Source of the DNA: Tetradesmus obliquus
Lineage: Eukaryota; Chlorophyta; Chlorophyceae; Sphaeropleales; Scenedesmaceae
Length of the DNA: 64,000 nucleotides
Assembly (NCBI GenBank): GCA_030272155.1
Contig: CP126194.1
Coordinates: forward strand, 7,175,001-7,239,000
Direction of reading: 5' to 3'
Shown one piece after another: positions 37,383 to 47,957 of the stretch. Position 1 is the stretch's first letter, and each line of letters begins with the position of its first letter. Below the pieces are notes generated by a model, which was not told the DNA's origin, did not search any database, and worked only from the letters and a program-made list of their open reading frames with translations. A program made the position numbers and the translations under genes.

Positions 37383-38305
37383 CATGTCTTAACATGCTGG
37401 AGCATCGGCACTTCGCACTCATCAAAAGCATTGCAAACACTGTCGCCGCACATGAGGGAACGGTCCACCTGTGGAAGGTGAAAAGCCACATCGGCATAGT
37501 GGGTAACGAAGAGGCAGATCAGGCGGCTGGCAGCGTGGCAAAGGGTGACACGCCACCTCGGGAAACTCGCACCTTTAGCCACCCGAGTCATGATAGGAAC
37601 AATATGGTGTGGTCTCACACAGAGACCCTGGCGGAATCCTCATCTGGAGCAGAGCAGCATACCCGGTTAGTGCCACTGGCCAATATGAGTGAAACTCTCG
37701 CGCAGATAGCGCTGACGACGGGAGAGCTGGGATCCTCAAACCGAGAATCCATATACTTCAGAAGCTGGGAGGCTGCATGCCCGGGCATGAACCATGAGTA
37801 CAGCCACTTGTTCATAAACGACCCCAAGCTGCCACAACAGACAAAACGGCTGCCACTGCAAGCCCGTTATGGGCAGGTACCCACCCAGAAAATGCTGAGC
37901 AGATGGGACAAAACAGGCAACACCAGCAGCCTGTGCATGTTGTGCGGCAGAGAGGACGGAGGGCACCATGCCATCAGCGGCCGCCCAGCGCTGTCACAAA
38001 CAGTGACACTGCGACACAATGACGCGGGAACCGCCATAGTGAAGGCTATTCTACAAGGTGATAGAGGTGAAGAACTGGTTACATCGGATGTTGGCGTACA
38101 CAAAAGAAGCAGCAAAGAGGAGCTCACTCGCAATGGCACCACTCTGACTACCCGCAGAAGATTTACTGCTGAGGACTTCGCCAACCCATACTTGGAGGCG
38201 GTTCCCCTCGCAGTGCAGCGCGCCCTAATCAACCAACACAGTGTGCCGGATGCCCTGATGTATAATCATCAACACAACGAATTCACGGTGGTGGAAATCA
38301 TATAA
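37361..38305 (+). pseudogene. Retroelement RNase H (C-terminal half) and zinc motif
   Basis: VHLWKVKSHIGIVGNEEADQAAG is the C-terminal signature of retroelement RNase H (SH..G..GNE.AD). The N-terminal half with the first catalytic Asp is missing, apparently deleted at about 37,360 where the methyltransferase frame ends. Farther on, LCMLCGREDGGHHAISG is the zinc motif usual after RNase H in non-LTR elements. The frame ends at a stop after FTVVEII. Confidence 0.72.
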
Positions 38306-38763
38306 TATTGCAGGGACACTGATCGAAGCACACAACATGCCAAAGCAACCCAACAGCATGAACACTTCTGTACCAGCATCAGCGGTGTCTCTGCCCAAGC
38401 CGAACCCGGCACACAAGGCAATCAAGAGATGACCGGCATGTGTGCCGCGATCCCTGATACGGACTACCTGCGACCACGTGTACGGCAGGTCACTATCTGG
38501 GAGTCACTGGCGTAATCTTTACAGAGACGGAACACCAGATGACAAACTTAGGAGTCAAGGGATCCGCGCTCAAGAAGCTGCTGCGTGACCTACATTACAT
38601 TGCCATAAATGGCATGGAAAGGATATGGAAGCAGCGCGGGGCACTGCTCAAACACCTGGGCCACCTGAAGCTGAACAACTGCAGCAAAAACAAGAGAGCG
38701 AATATGAAGAGGGCATTCAAGGCACCAAGCCACCGCAAACACGTCAAAAGACTGAAAAGCTAA
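38291..38763 (+). pseudogene. Retroelement C-terminal nuclease-like tail
   Basis: Two frames continue the element: YCRDTDRSTQHAKATQQHEH, then after a frameshift HYLGVTGVIFTETEHQM and LKKLLRDLHYIAINGMERI. The V-E-I...C-R-D-T-D...QH pattern followed by a short helical segment recalls the restriction-endonuclease-like tails of algal non-LTR elements. That identification is from memory and modest. Confidence 0.5.
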
Positions 38764-38804
38764 ATTGGTACCCTGATGCGGCTGACCAAGGATTCCTACC
38801 TTGG

Positions 38805-40250
38805 TCAGCACAAACCTCTCCAGGGGGCCGCACGGTCACCTGGTGGAGGGGTAGGGGGTACGGAGCCGACAACGGCAAGCCTACCCTCGTTCCTTAATTT
38901 ACGCAGGCTTCCGCGTCCCTGGCAGCCAGGGGTGCACCTTAGCCTCGCGTAGTCTCTCTCTCCCTCTCTCTGTTTGCACAAGTGACATCTTGCGTTGGTA
39001 GTATGGCCGTATCTGCATGCTAGTTTGTTTGCGTATAGGTTACCCGTGCGTAGCTTAAGAATGTTAGACACTTCACTAAGGCGGAGGGAGACCATCGTCA
39101 TGAACCTGTTGCTGGCGGCCAAGTCCACTGTGGCTGAAATGGCCTGTGCTGCTGAGTAGTATATAGTCTGAGTGTCAGCGTCACCCAACTTCCATATCGT
39201 GTGACAGTGATTTTTCAGGGCTGAGTCGTTATCGGTGATCGGTCTAGGTTGTGTGGCATTGTTCCCGTCTCCGCCGTCGCTGCCCGGGTGATGGAGCCAG
39301 TATTCCTGACTCCTTGTGTTGCTTGAGCTGTTATCTCTTACAATATCGTACGTGCGTTGCGTGCCGCGGGCGACGCTGTCGCCTGTTCGTCTGCTAGTTC
39401 GTTTCCAATAATGCATATGTGTGATTTGACTTTGTACAAGTGAATGCATGTGGTTTTGGACTTATCGCGCTAGCTCCTTGTGCAGCTTTAGGTGCCTGTG
39501 TTCTCTCATGTCTTGTGGGGATCGGTTCATTTTCCGCACTTGATACAGCGTTGTGAGACTGTTGGTTGCAATGTGTGTGTAACCATGTTCAATGGCGTGT
39601 TTTACGGCCACCAACTCGGCTGTGTTGATGGTATCGTCAAAGGGGTACGGCTCGTCGCGGGGGTTTATGCACAGGTGGAGATTGGTGTCGGCATGGTTGC
39701 CTTTGGCATCTGAGTGTGCATACACCCCAGACCCAACAAGCGGGGCATCAGCCCCCAGCTTGGCGGTCTTAGATGTTGCTTTGTCGATTACGCTGTCGCC
39801 TGTATATGCAAAGTCGCGCCGTTTGAATTTAAGAGGGTGCGGTGACGTGTAGGCTGCAGGGAGGGGATACAGGTTGTCTGCGGCAGATGCAGCGTAGGTT
39901 GGCCCTTGTGTCTGGGCTCCTTGGTCCATCGGTAGCTTATGAAATGTTTTTGTAACAATAAGTGGCATAGGAGCGTTTGTCGGTGGAGGTTTTTGTATGT
40001 ACTGGTGCATTTGGTGCAAGTCAACGGGCGTCGCTGATTTGGCGAGCCTTCCGTTTATGGCTATCATCATGTCCCTTGCAAATTGTTGCTGTACCTTGGC
40101 ATGCCGTGTGCATGAATATACGTTGAACCCTGTAGCATTGCCGACTTCCACTATGAGCATGAACGGCGCCGGCGATGCGGCTGATTGCGGTAGGTTCAGC
40201 GGTTGGGACGGTGGGGCGTCCACCTTGAAGTGATGTCCTGGTATTTTCAT
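38805..40250 (-). pseudogene. Second LINE-like remnant: linker, RNase H and zinc motif
   Basis: Minus-strand frames 40,250-39,462 and 39,449-38,805 belong together with one break. They show the linker (MLIVEVGNATGFNVYS), an RNase H with AYTGDSVI where TDGS is expected, TAELVAVKHAIEHGY, and ATNSLTTLYQVRK where the catalytic Asp would be ATDS, then CHLCKQREGERDYARLRC. Both active-site changes argue for decay. It is tail-to-tail with the plus-strand remnant. It also suggests that in this family RNase H follows the methyltransferase with no reverse transcriptase between. Confidence 0.65.
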
Positions 40251-41307
40251 GACAATTTTACATACGTCCGTGTTCGCGTTCAGGAGGTTATTGTACCCAC
40301 TCTTCAGGTTTTCAGACCAGGCTGGAATATTCCAACTGGTGATTAATTACCATCGTTGTACAACATGTGAGCGTTGGACATTGGTTGGCGGCACGTGCAA
40401 AACGGATGGCGTGTGCGAGGGCCTTAACCTTCTACCCGTTCTACCGGGAGGGTCCCCAAATGGGGAAAATCTCAATCTTACAATTTAGGCAGCTGCAGAG
40501 GCGCAGCAAAGGCGTAGAGAACCATTACTACCTGCTTCACAAAGTGTGGGGCTCAGGCGGACTGCGGAGCGGCATACATGAGCAAGAGGGGTGTTCAAGT
40601 TTGACAGCCTGACACAAATCTCGGCGTGTGTGCGGAAAACGAGGCCACGGCACTCGTTACTGCGTCAGTTTCTCAGCCTTATCACACTTCTCATGTTTGT
40701 GCTTGCAGCAAGCCTAAGACGGCCACAGAACGCACGTGAGGCTTTCTTCGCAAGCAATCGGTTCAAGAGAAAGCCTTGGGCACTGGACATGCACCTGCCG
40801 CGCAGAAACGTGTTCAAACATAATGGTTGTCTCCGTTGAGTGCCGTTCGTGCGCTTCAATGTCATTGCAATGTTGTTTCAGACGGTTTTCAGAGCAGCGG
40901 GCGCCTACTGCTGCCTGCTGCTGCGGGTTGTTCAGCATCGTGTGCACTAGGATCGATGAACTATTCCTGATAGCAAATTGAGCCATTACAGGCTGTTCAG
41001 CTTTCTCTGTTCGGTCAAATCCGCTTGCTGTCTCTGCTGCTGCCCATCACAGCGTACCCTGCTGCTGGGCACGCAGAAGCAACCTCGATGGGCCATCAAT
41101 GCTTTGAAGAAACTCTTGTACTCTAAACTAATGTTTTGTTTTGCTTTGCGAGCAAGTCGTCGTCTTATACAATGATGCATCGAGATTTTGTCAGCAGACA
41201 GTGGTGTAACCACGCCCAGCACACCGTACAGGCGTCGACAGGTGCCCTGCTTACGTCTATGTATACTTACAAGGTATAAAAATTAATTGACAGCCGCTGC
41301 GCAGCGA
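40251..41307. other. Degraded transposon-derived sequence, no gene
   Basis: Short plus-strand frames read partly like protein (YPFYREGPQMGKISILQFRQ, KGVENHYYLLHKVW), but no complete domain can be assigned. Confidence 0.35.
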
Positions 41308-43781
41308 TCAACGCTGTAATAGCTGAGCTATAAATGCTGCAAATCTGCTCCCCGGTAGAAGGTTAAGTGTGATTTCCGGTTCTGAAGGGGGCGTTGCCAT
41401 CGACGCTCCCGTCCACCGGCATTTAAAGGCATCGTGTTTGAATCCAAACAGCTGGTCGCGCCTGTGTTGGCTCCAGCATTTTTCATTGTCCATATGCGAG
41501 TCGAGGGGATTGGCAAATCTTTCTGTAACGCTTGTTGTGCGCACGTGTGTCTGCTTATGGCCTGGTGGACAGCTGTAGGAAGTGACCATCCGCTAGCAGA
41601 CGTTACGTCTTTGCGGCATCTGGTGACCACACTGTGAGCTGACCCCCCCTGTTTCAGCAGACATTAGGCAGAATTCAGCGCCTGCAACACTGAATTTTGC
41701 TGACTGCGGTGAGATTTTCAGCTGGCCTCTGAAGTCGGGTGAAAACAGGTTGATTTTTAGGTGCATACTTTCAGCACTTCTCACTGCTGAATTATCCCTG
41801 AATTTGTCATCACCAGCCTAACTTTTCAGTGTTTTTAGTCCTGGCTCGCTCTCCAGCTCGCTCTCAAGCTCTCTGTGTCAACACTATGATGCAGTTTAGA
41901 AAAAATTAGGCTGAATAGACGCGAATATGGAGAGCCTTGCAGTCATCGACCGAGACAGGTAGGTTTAAATCCCTGGGAGCATATGTTATAACTAAGCCCC
42001 AAGCTCTCACGCAACGCACATGCCGTGCATATAAGGCGATTCTATACCAGCTTATAAGCAGTTAATTAACTGCTTTTAAGAGCTTAATTTCAGTTGCCTG
42101 CGACCGTCCGGCACTGAGAGCAATTGCTCTCAGGCGTCGGGTCTCTTGCTGGTCACGTTTCTTGCGCTGAACAATTTTAATAGTCATCGTATCTTTTATT
42201 ATGATGTGCACAACACATCTAGCAGGCACATAGGCCAACCTGCTCTCAACTACCGGCCTTGACCGTCTGTCACACAGTAGCCAGTAGCGTGCGAGTGCTG
42301 CGAGTGCCGCTGGGCACAGGCAACACAGGCCTAGGAAAACACAACGGCAAGCACATCCAAGCCTCTGCTGCTGGCCGTTGGAGAAAGGGACGTGACAGAG
42401 CTGGTCAACGGGTTGCAGTGCACTTGGATACCTCTGCAAACCATGCCATCCAAGCATGTTGCGTGGCATGCACAAGAAGCAAGGCTTGCAGGATGCAGCT
42501 GTGAAGATGTTTGAGTCGTTCTGGTGTCCTACTGGCAGATGGTTTGTGTTGTGTCGTCAACTGGCTGATGAGCAAGGCTGCTGCTGCTGCTGCTGCTTCT
42601 ACTGCAACTGCTGCTGCTTCTGCTGATTTTGTTGCCGCAGGTGGTGCCCTGCATCCCAGCAAGCGCTCTGACTGCTATCTGATGGCTGCCTGCTGGTGTT
42701 CGACCTGCAACAGCCCACCATGCATGCAGTAGCAAGCTGTACCAGCTTGGCGAGGCTGTCTGCTGCTGCTACAACAGTACTGCCTAACTGCGGTTGGAAA
42801 GAGATGAATCGTTACGTGAAACTCGATTATTCAGCGTCTTTCGCTGCTGAAACACGCTGCTGAATTATCGCGCGCTTTCACTGGCGGTGAATTTTTCAGC
42901 GGCAGCGAGTGAATACTGCTGAAAAGCACTGAAAGCACACTGAAAAAGCTACGCTGTTCAGCAAATTCAGCGTTTTCAGCAACATTAAATTAACATTATC
43001 TGCACAGATTCAGCACTGAATACTGCTGGATTCACCAGCTGCCAGTGGCTGAAAGTTGCTGAAACAGGGGGGGTCAGCTGACAGTGCCATGTTGAACAAT
43101 TCCTCTGGGAACGGTTTGGCCTTTAACTTGTCAAATATTTTCTGGCGGTGGGCTTGTGTGTGCTTAAATCTAGTGTATAGATACTGAAGCCGTTGCGGAG
43201 TTATTGTGTATGTCCCTTGACCTGTGGGTGAGTAAATGCATGCTAGTGTGGAGTTGCCCATTTCACCATGGATCCGGTAATAGACAGGCCTAATCATAAC
43301 TTCATGCAAGCCTGTCCCAATGATATCTAGGTGTGGTTTGATTGGCTCTGGGTGGGCATGTACAAGAATGCGTATCTGCTGGCCATGCGTGACATCATAG
43401 ACGCATTCAGTCGGACTAAAGATGCCTTGTTTTTCTGCTGAGGACAAGTCTAGTGCTAAGTATGATGGATCTACCGGTGGGGTGGTGTGCTGCTTTACAG
43501 GTGCCGGCCTTTTACTGAGTAGCCTCTTAAGCTTTGTTCACAGCGCTTGGTCGTCTATCATGTCCTCCAGACCCTGTAAGGGTTCTAATCTTGGCTCCCA
43601 TTGTACTCGGAACCATAGGAGGGGTGTAGGTAGATTGCTATTTGAGTACGCCGAGGTGTGGCACCTGCTTTTTTGAAAACTTGCATTGATCAAGTTACCT
43701 GGCCAGGTAGTATCTTGAGATGAAGTTCTGTGCAGTAGTCCATACACACTGTGCAAGCGGTATATGACTTGCATGACAATT
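41308..43781 (-). mobile_element. Third LINE-like remnant, split by a DNA transposon
   Basis: Read on the minus strand from 43,774: LLWFRVQWEPRLEPLQGLED (chromodomain-like VxWEP), a frameshift, CVYDVTHGQQIRILVHAHPE, LACIYSPTGQG and a basic helix. The reading is then interrupted by the 1,435-bp element at 41,641-43,075. It resumes in the same frame (HSVVTRCRKDVTSASGW), followed by the PCIF1-like segment (ERFANPLD, FGFKHDAFKCRWTGAS, TPPS). It is homologous to the plus-strand remnant at 35.9-37.4 kb. Its 5' part is cut off at 43,782 by the Ty3/gypsy element. Confidence 0.65.
41641..43075. mobile_element. Non-autonomous TIR DNA transposon (1,435 bp), 4-bp target duplication
   Basis: Terminal inverted repeats start GACCCCCCCTGTTTCAGCA and are flanked on both sides by AGCT (41,637-41,640 and 43,076-43,079). 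Removing the element and one AGCT restores the open reading of the surrounding retroelement, which supports the boundaries. Subterminal regions are packed with TTCAGC/GCTGAA in both orientations. The interior has a CTG tract (42,575-42,625) and no transposase. The target is a near-perfect palindrome. Superfamily unknown. Confidence 0.78.
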
Positions 43782-44386
43782 TGACGCTAGATCTGGCCTC
43801 GTATGCGAATTCTCTCGACTAGCAGTGTTGCCAGCAGAGCATACTGTGCTGTTCCTGGGACTGTAGCCAGGCCACCTGGCTGGTTGTCACCAGAGCAGGG
43901 TCAATGATGTTGCATTCACCTACGATAGCGAGCGTTCATGCCATTTCAGCATGCCTACATGCATTTGACGTCGACGATCGATTGGCATTTGCTTGTCAAT
44001 TGGCATGGCATGGCGAGTTCGCAGTGAGCGAGTCTTGGGGCTTAAGCCCAAATGTCATGGAAGGCTGTCGGAAGGCAGGATTTACCCGTGGCACCGGGGT
44101 CAGCCCGTTGTCCTTGGTATCATCTCAGGAGTCGGCAGAGGTATGGCAAGTATGCTACAGCAGCCCTTGTCGTAATCATTTCAAGCCTCGACATTTCCGT
44201 CTCTTGTCCCACGAACACAGATACACTGTTGTTTCAGGGAGCTCAATCAATGAGTAAGATGAAACCAAGTGATGCAAGCCCTAGCTAAGCTTAGCGAACT
44301 GGCGTAGACACTGTCTACTAGACAGGCCATGGCGCCCAGACAAGCAGTCCGAGCAGCCATCACAGGCCGCCTAGATCAGCTTTCTC
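43782..44386 (+). repeat. 605-bp terminal repeat (5' LTR), plus orientation
   Basis: Starts TGACGCTAGATCTGGCC. Its reverse complement is 51,042-51,646, with the same length and no difference where I compared it, including a 117-codon frame read identically in both copies. It contains ATG 44,329. A TGGCGCCCAGACAAG at 44,330 looks like a primer-binding site but lies inside the repeat. Confidence 0.88.
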
Positions 44387-44472
44387 ATACCAAGGACCAC
44401 CTTTCCTCCTCGCTTGCCGACTTGGAGCAGACCGGTCAGGCGAGCGGGCAGGGCCGACGTGGCCAAGCATAG
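44329..44472 (+). CDS. Short leader ORF or first gag exon
   Basis: Forty-seven codons, MAPRQAVRAAITGRLDQLSH..., helical and Gln/Leu-rich, ending TAG. The long gag frame has no early ATG, and a good acceptor (gtttttcag at 44,511-44,519) follows, so this may be the gag N-terminus joined by splicing or recoding. The alternative is an upstream regulatory ORF. Confidence 0.35.
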   Translation: MAPRQAVRAAITGRLDQLSHTKDHLSSSLADLEQTGQASGQGRRGQA

Positions 44473-44531
44473 CTTAAAAGTACTTGCAGCGCTCGGTGTT
44501 TCAGCTGTTTAGTTTTTCAGTTGCCGTCTGA

Positions 44532-47500
44532 GCATCAGCCTTCAGTGGCTGTGCCAGTAGGCAGCGACGCGTGGGTGTAACTCTGGACCGTCAGCACCAG
44601 TACGGTACTCGTTCGCAACATGCTCTGCCAGCCGTTGCAGGCCCGTTAGAAGATCAATATCAGTATATACAGCAGCACGCTGCACAACTAGCACATGCAT
44701 CCAGGCAACCGTCTGGTCAGTTGGACAGTGTCAGCAGTGACACCAGCAGTCCAGGGCTCAGCACGCCCCTGACACAAGACTCCTACTACAGTGCAGTTGC
44801 AGCAAGCGATATAGAGTTTAGCAATCCCTTGTTCAAGCAGCACGTATCAGCGGCAGCTTACCACAGCAGCATGGCTTACGTTGCAGCAGGCAAGGGCAGC
44901 AGCAGTACGGGAGCAGACTTGTACACGGGTGACAGGGGTGAGCCATACTTGCTGTACAAGCAGGTAGCTAAAACACAGCTGCATGGTCTGGAGCGCAAGC
45001 TGCGGCCAGAAAATGTAACACCTGAGATGCTAATTAACCTGCTGGCAGATCTCTGCAAGACTGGTTCAGATGCGCATGTTGTGCTGCAGCAGATATGGGC
45101 ATGCCTCGGCAGTGAAGGGGAGGAGGCAGCAAAGGGCTACATTCCTGGCGCGCAGTTCAGTGCCGCGCTGCTTGCACGCTTACAGAAGCGGCACTCACAG
45201 CAGCGTGATATGATGGCGCTGATCAGGTCGCAGGATGACTACAAGATCCTGCTGCAGCTGGAGCAGGGTACCCCTGCACAGCGCCTGGCGAGCCCGCCAG
45301 ACCAGCCGCCTCATACACAGCCATACAGGCCGCCAGTTGCAGCGCTACCCGCTGCAGTGCCGCACGCTGTCAACCCAGCATCTGAGGCAACAGACAGGCT
45401 ACTAGAGCAGCTGCTGCAGCAGCAGCAGCAGCAGCAGCAACAGCCTGTGCTGGACGTGGAGCAGGGACAGGTTGCACAGCCGCAGCAGCAGCCTCAGCTG
45501 CTGCAGCAGATCACAACAGCAATACGGGCTGAGCGTGCAGCAGATGCCGTACTGCTGGCACAGCAGCAGCTTCAGCCAGCAGTGCAGGCGCACAGCGGGC
45601 CCATCACAGTGCAGGGTCACTCCTACTACCCTGTGCAGGTGCTGGCACTCAAGCTCTGGCTGGCCCTGGACATTGTGTTCGGGCTAGCTGGGCCTGAGGA
45701 GACGCGGCAGTATGCAAGGCTGGGAGTGAAAGGTGCGCAGGGCAACCTGAGCTTCATAGCCTTTGCTAACCAGGTCAGCAAGTACCGGCAGATGTTTGCG
45801 CATCTGGAGACAGTGAGCCTGCTGCCAGCCACAGAGGTGTTCATCAGGGGCCTCAAGGACAGTGGCATGCAGGAGTGCGCACGCAGCTGGCTGCGCATGC
45901 AGGGTCCGATGAACCCTCTGCAGCTGGCGGAGCAGCTGGAGACTGAGTACGCCAATCAGGTGGCGTCAGCAACAGCAGGTACTGTCGTGCAGGTCTTCGC
46001 GCAGCAGCCAGCAGCACCCGGCAGCAGCTCAGCTGCTGCTGGCAGCAACACAGCTGCTGCAGTTGGAGAGGGCAGCCCCATTCTGAACATCAAGACATGT
46101 ACAGCAGCAGACGCAGAAGCCGCTTTTGCTAAGCACAGCAACTGCAAGCAACTGGTGGCTGCAGTGATGCTGGCGCAGACTAACGCCAAAGACCCCCATG
46201 CTTTTTGTCACCTGCCTGAGCATGCTCCTGGCAAGCTGGGCACCTATCACACCAATGCCCAGTGCAGGAAGCAGCGCACGCAGCAGAAACAGCAGGAAGA
46301 GCAGCAGGCGGGTCAGCAGCAGACAAACCAGCAGCTGCTCAGCATGCTGCAGGGTTTCAAGCTGGGCGCAGCAGCGCAGCAGGCAAGCAGCAACGCTGGC
46401 TATCCAGCTGCTGTGAGCAGCAGCGGTGGCTATGGCTATCCAGCTGCTGCAAGCAGCAGCGGTGGCTACGGCTATCCAGCTGCTGCAAGCAGCAGCGGTG
46501 GCTACGGCTATCCAGCTGCTGCAAGCAGCAGCGGTGGCTACGGCTATCCTATAGCTACGTCCATGCTGCTTCCAGCAATGGGGCTGGCAGGGCAGGCACC
46601 TGGCAACCCGCCCAAGCCGCCAAGAGACGGCAGGAAGCAGGCAGGGCAAGGTGGAGGACAGCAGTGCGATATTTGTGGTTGGAAGCAGGGCCACGCTGGC
46701 AAGCCGTGCTATTACGATGACCCACAGTTTGCCAACAGCAAGGATTGGCCAGGCCCTGGACCTATGGTTCCACAGGAGCGACTGCAGCGTTATCTCTGGC
46801 GCTGCATTCAGCAGGGAGTGGCGCCAAGGCTGGGCCGCTGCAGCGAAGCCTACGTGCGGCTGCAGCAGGCAGGCCGATGGTCACAGCAGCAGGCGCAAGC
46901 GGTGCAGCAGCTGCAGCAGCAGCAGCAACAGCCACCAGTAGCTGCAGCAGGCAGCTACATGCAGCGCCCGCAGCCGCTGTATGCAGCCACACCACATACG
47001 CTGTTCCTGCCACCTGCAGGCCAGGATATGGCAGCAGCATATGCTGCTGTTCCAGCAATAGCAAGCACACAGTACCAGGCAGCAGCTGGTATGCAAGGGC
47101 AGCCGTTCATCAGCTTCCCTGCGACACCCACTGCTGCTCAGCAGCAGCAGGCCAACAGCAGTGGACAGCAGCAGCCACCCTCAAGCTACGGATTCTACAC
47201 AGGCGCAGCCGGGACAGCAGTCTACATGCTTGGAGCAGCGCAGCGCGAGGCCAGCAAGCAGCAGCCAGTCTCACCAGGAGCTCTGGCAGCAGCAGCAGAG
47301 AAGGCTGTTACACGCAGCCGCTCTAAGGTCAAGCCACAGTGGCTCACACAGCATGGGCCCATGGCTAGCTGTGGGTGCAGCACCAAGGTGGCACCAGTGC
47401 CACCGCTGCACTACTGCAGCGCAGTGCTAGGGCTGGTGCTGGCATTGCTGGTGGGGCTGTGTTATTGGTTGCTGCAGGTGCCCAGCATGGGCTTCAGCAG

Positions 47501-47957
47501 CTGGTGTGGCCGCAAGCTGCTGGCAGTAGCCAGCAAGCCTATCGTGGTGGAGAAGCCAGCTAAGCCGCCAGACACGCCACTGTCTGATGGTCAACAGCAG
47601 CACGGCACCTGTCGCAGCAGCAAGCGCAGGCGTGGCCAAACCCGGCGTCAACCAGTGACACCAGAGCAGCCAGCACGTGTTTCTGTCAGCATCAGCAGTG
47701 TGCTGGCTAGGACAGTGCTGTTTGTTTGGCTGTGCATTCTGAGCAGCTGCAGTTCCGTGACAGCCATGCAGATGGGCAGCAGTGTCATAGGTCACTTGGC
47801 AGCTGGAGTGCAGCAGGTGCAGCTGCAGCCACCAACAATACTGCCTGCGTACCTCAGCAGGCAGCAGGCAATGCAGCTGCTGGGGTGGGAGCTTGGCAAT
47901 CTATCAGGCCGTAGGTTTCGCAGCCGCAAGCCAACAGTGCGGTTCCGACGAGCATGA
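44532..47957 (+). CDS. Ty3/gypsy Gag polyprotein
   Basis: One open frame of about 1,141 codons. The first in-frame ATG is at 44,871, and the preceding codons encode plausible protein, so initiation is unresolved. Features in order: a Gln-rich N-part; a capsid-like helical region (LKLWLALDIVFGLAGPEETR, YRQMFAHLETVSLLPATEVF); four 12-residue GYPAAASSSGGY repeats (46,401-46,545); a zinc-knuckle-like CDICGWKQGHAGKPC (about 46,666-46,710); long Gln/Ala tracts; and, unusually, two hydrophobic segments near the C-terminus (AVLGLVLALLVGLCYWLL and TVLFVWLCILSSCSSVTAM). The role is the virus-like particle shell and RNA packaging. No D(S/T)G protease motif was seen. Confidence 0.8.
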   Translation, partial: ASAFSGCASRQRRVGVTLDRQHQYGTRSQHALPAVAGPLEDQYQYIQQHAAQLAHASRQPSGQLDSVSSDTSSPGLSTPLTQDSYYSAVAASDIEFSNPLFKQHVSAAAYHSSMAYVAAGKGSSSTGADLYTGDRGEPYLLYKQVAKTQLHGLERKLRPENVTPEMLINLLADLCKTGSDAHVVLQQIWACLGSEGEEAAKGYIPGAQFSAALLARLQKRHSQQRDMMALIRSQDDYKILLQLEQGTPAQRLASPPDQPPHTQPYRPPVAALPAAVPHAVNPASEATDRLLEQLLQQQQQQQQQPVLDVEQGQVAQPQQQPQLLQQITTAIRAERAADAVLLAQQQLQPAVQAHSGPITVQGHSYYPVQVLALKLWLALDIVFGLAGPEETRQYARLGVKGAQGNLSFIAFANQVSKYRQMFAHLETVSLLPATEVFIRGLKDSGMQECARSWLRMQGPMNPLQLAEQLETEYANQVASATAGTVVQVFAQQPAAPGSSSAAAGSNTAAAVGEGSPILNIKTCTAADAEAAFAKHSNCKQLVAAVMLAQTNAKDPHAFCHLPEHAPGKLGTYHTNAQCRKQRTQQKQQEEQQAGQQQTNQQLLSMLQGFKLGAAAQQASSNAGYPAAVSSSGGYGYPAAASSSGGYGYPAAASSSGGYGYPAAASSSGGYGYPIATSMLLPAMGLAGQAPGNPPKPPRDGRKQAGQGGGQQCDICGWKQGHAGKPCYYDDPQFANSKDWPGPGPMVPQERLQRYLWRCIQQGVAPRLGRCSEAYVRLQQAGRWSQQQAQAVQQLQQQQQQPPVAAAGSYMQRPQPLYAATPHTLFLPPAGQDMAAAYAAVPAIASTQYQAAAGMQGQPFISFPATPTAAQQQQANSSGQQQPPSSYGFYTGAAGTAVYMLGAAQREASKQQPVSPGALAAAAEKAVTRSRSKVKPQWLTQHGPMASCGCSTKVAPVPPLHYCSAVLGLVLALLVGLCYWLLQVPSMGFSSWCGRKLLAVASKPIVVEKPAKPPDTPLSDGQQQHGTCRSSKRRRGQTRRQPVTPEQPARVSVSISSVLARTVLFVWLCILSSCSSVTAMQMGSSVIGHLAAGVQQVQLQPPTILPAYLSRQQAMQLLGWELGNLSGRRFRSRKPTVRFRRA
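46401..46545 (+). repeat. 36-bp coding tandem repeat in gag
   Basis: Four copies of a 36-base unit (12 residues, Tyr-Pro-Ala-Ala-Ala-Ser3-Gly2-Tyr-Gly) at 46,401, 46,437, 46,473 and 46,509. The last three are nearly identical. Confidence 0.92.

Larger units (their letters stand above)
35909..38765 (+). mobile_element. LINE-like retroelement remnant with PHD, PCIF1-like methyltransferase and RNase H
   Basis: A broken series of plus-strand frames in one order: PHD-type zinc finger, a conserved unknown domain, a PCIF1-like methyltransferase, the C-terminal half of RNase H with a zinc motif, and a nuclease-like tail. Frameshifts near 36,640 and 36,880 and a stop at 38,303 make it non-functional. 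No reverse-transcriptase motif was found, so the class is inferred from the RNase H and tail. The same domains recur on the minus strand at 38.8-43.8 kb. Confidence 0.72.

Noticed and set aside
44330..44344. TGGCGCCCAGACAAG as primer-binding site marking the LTR end
   Set aside because: The identical repeat continues 57 bp past it in both copies, so it lies inside the LTR unless the repeat boundary has another origin. Left undecided.
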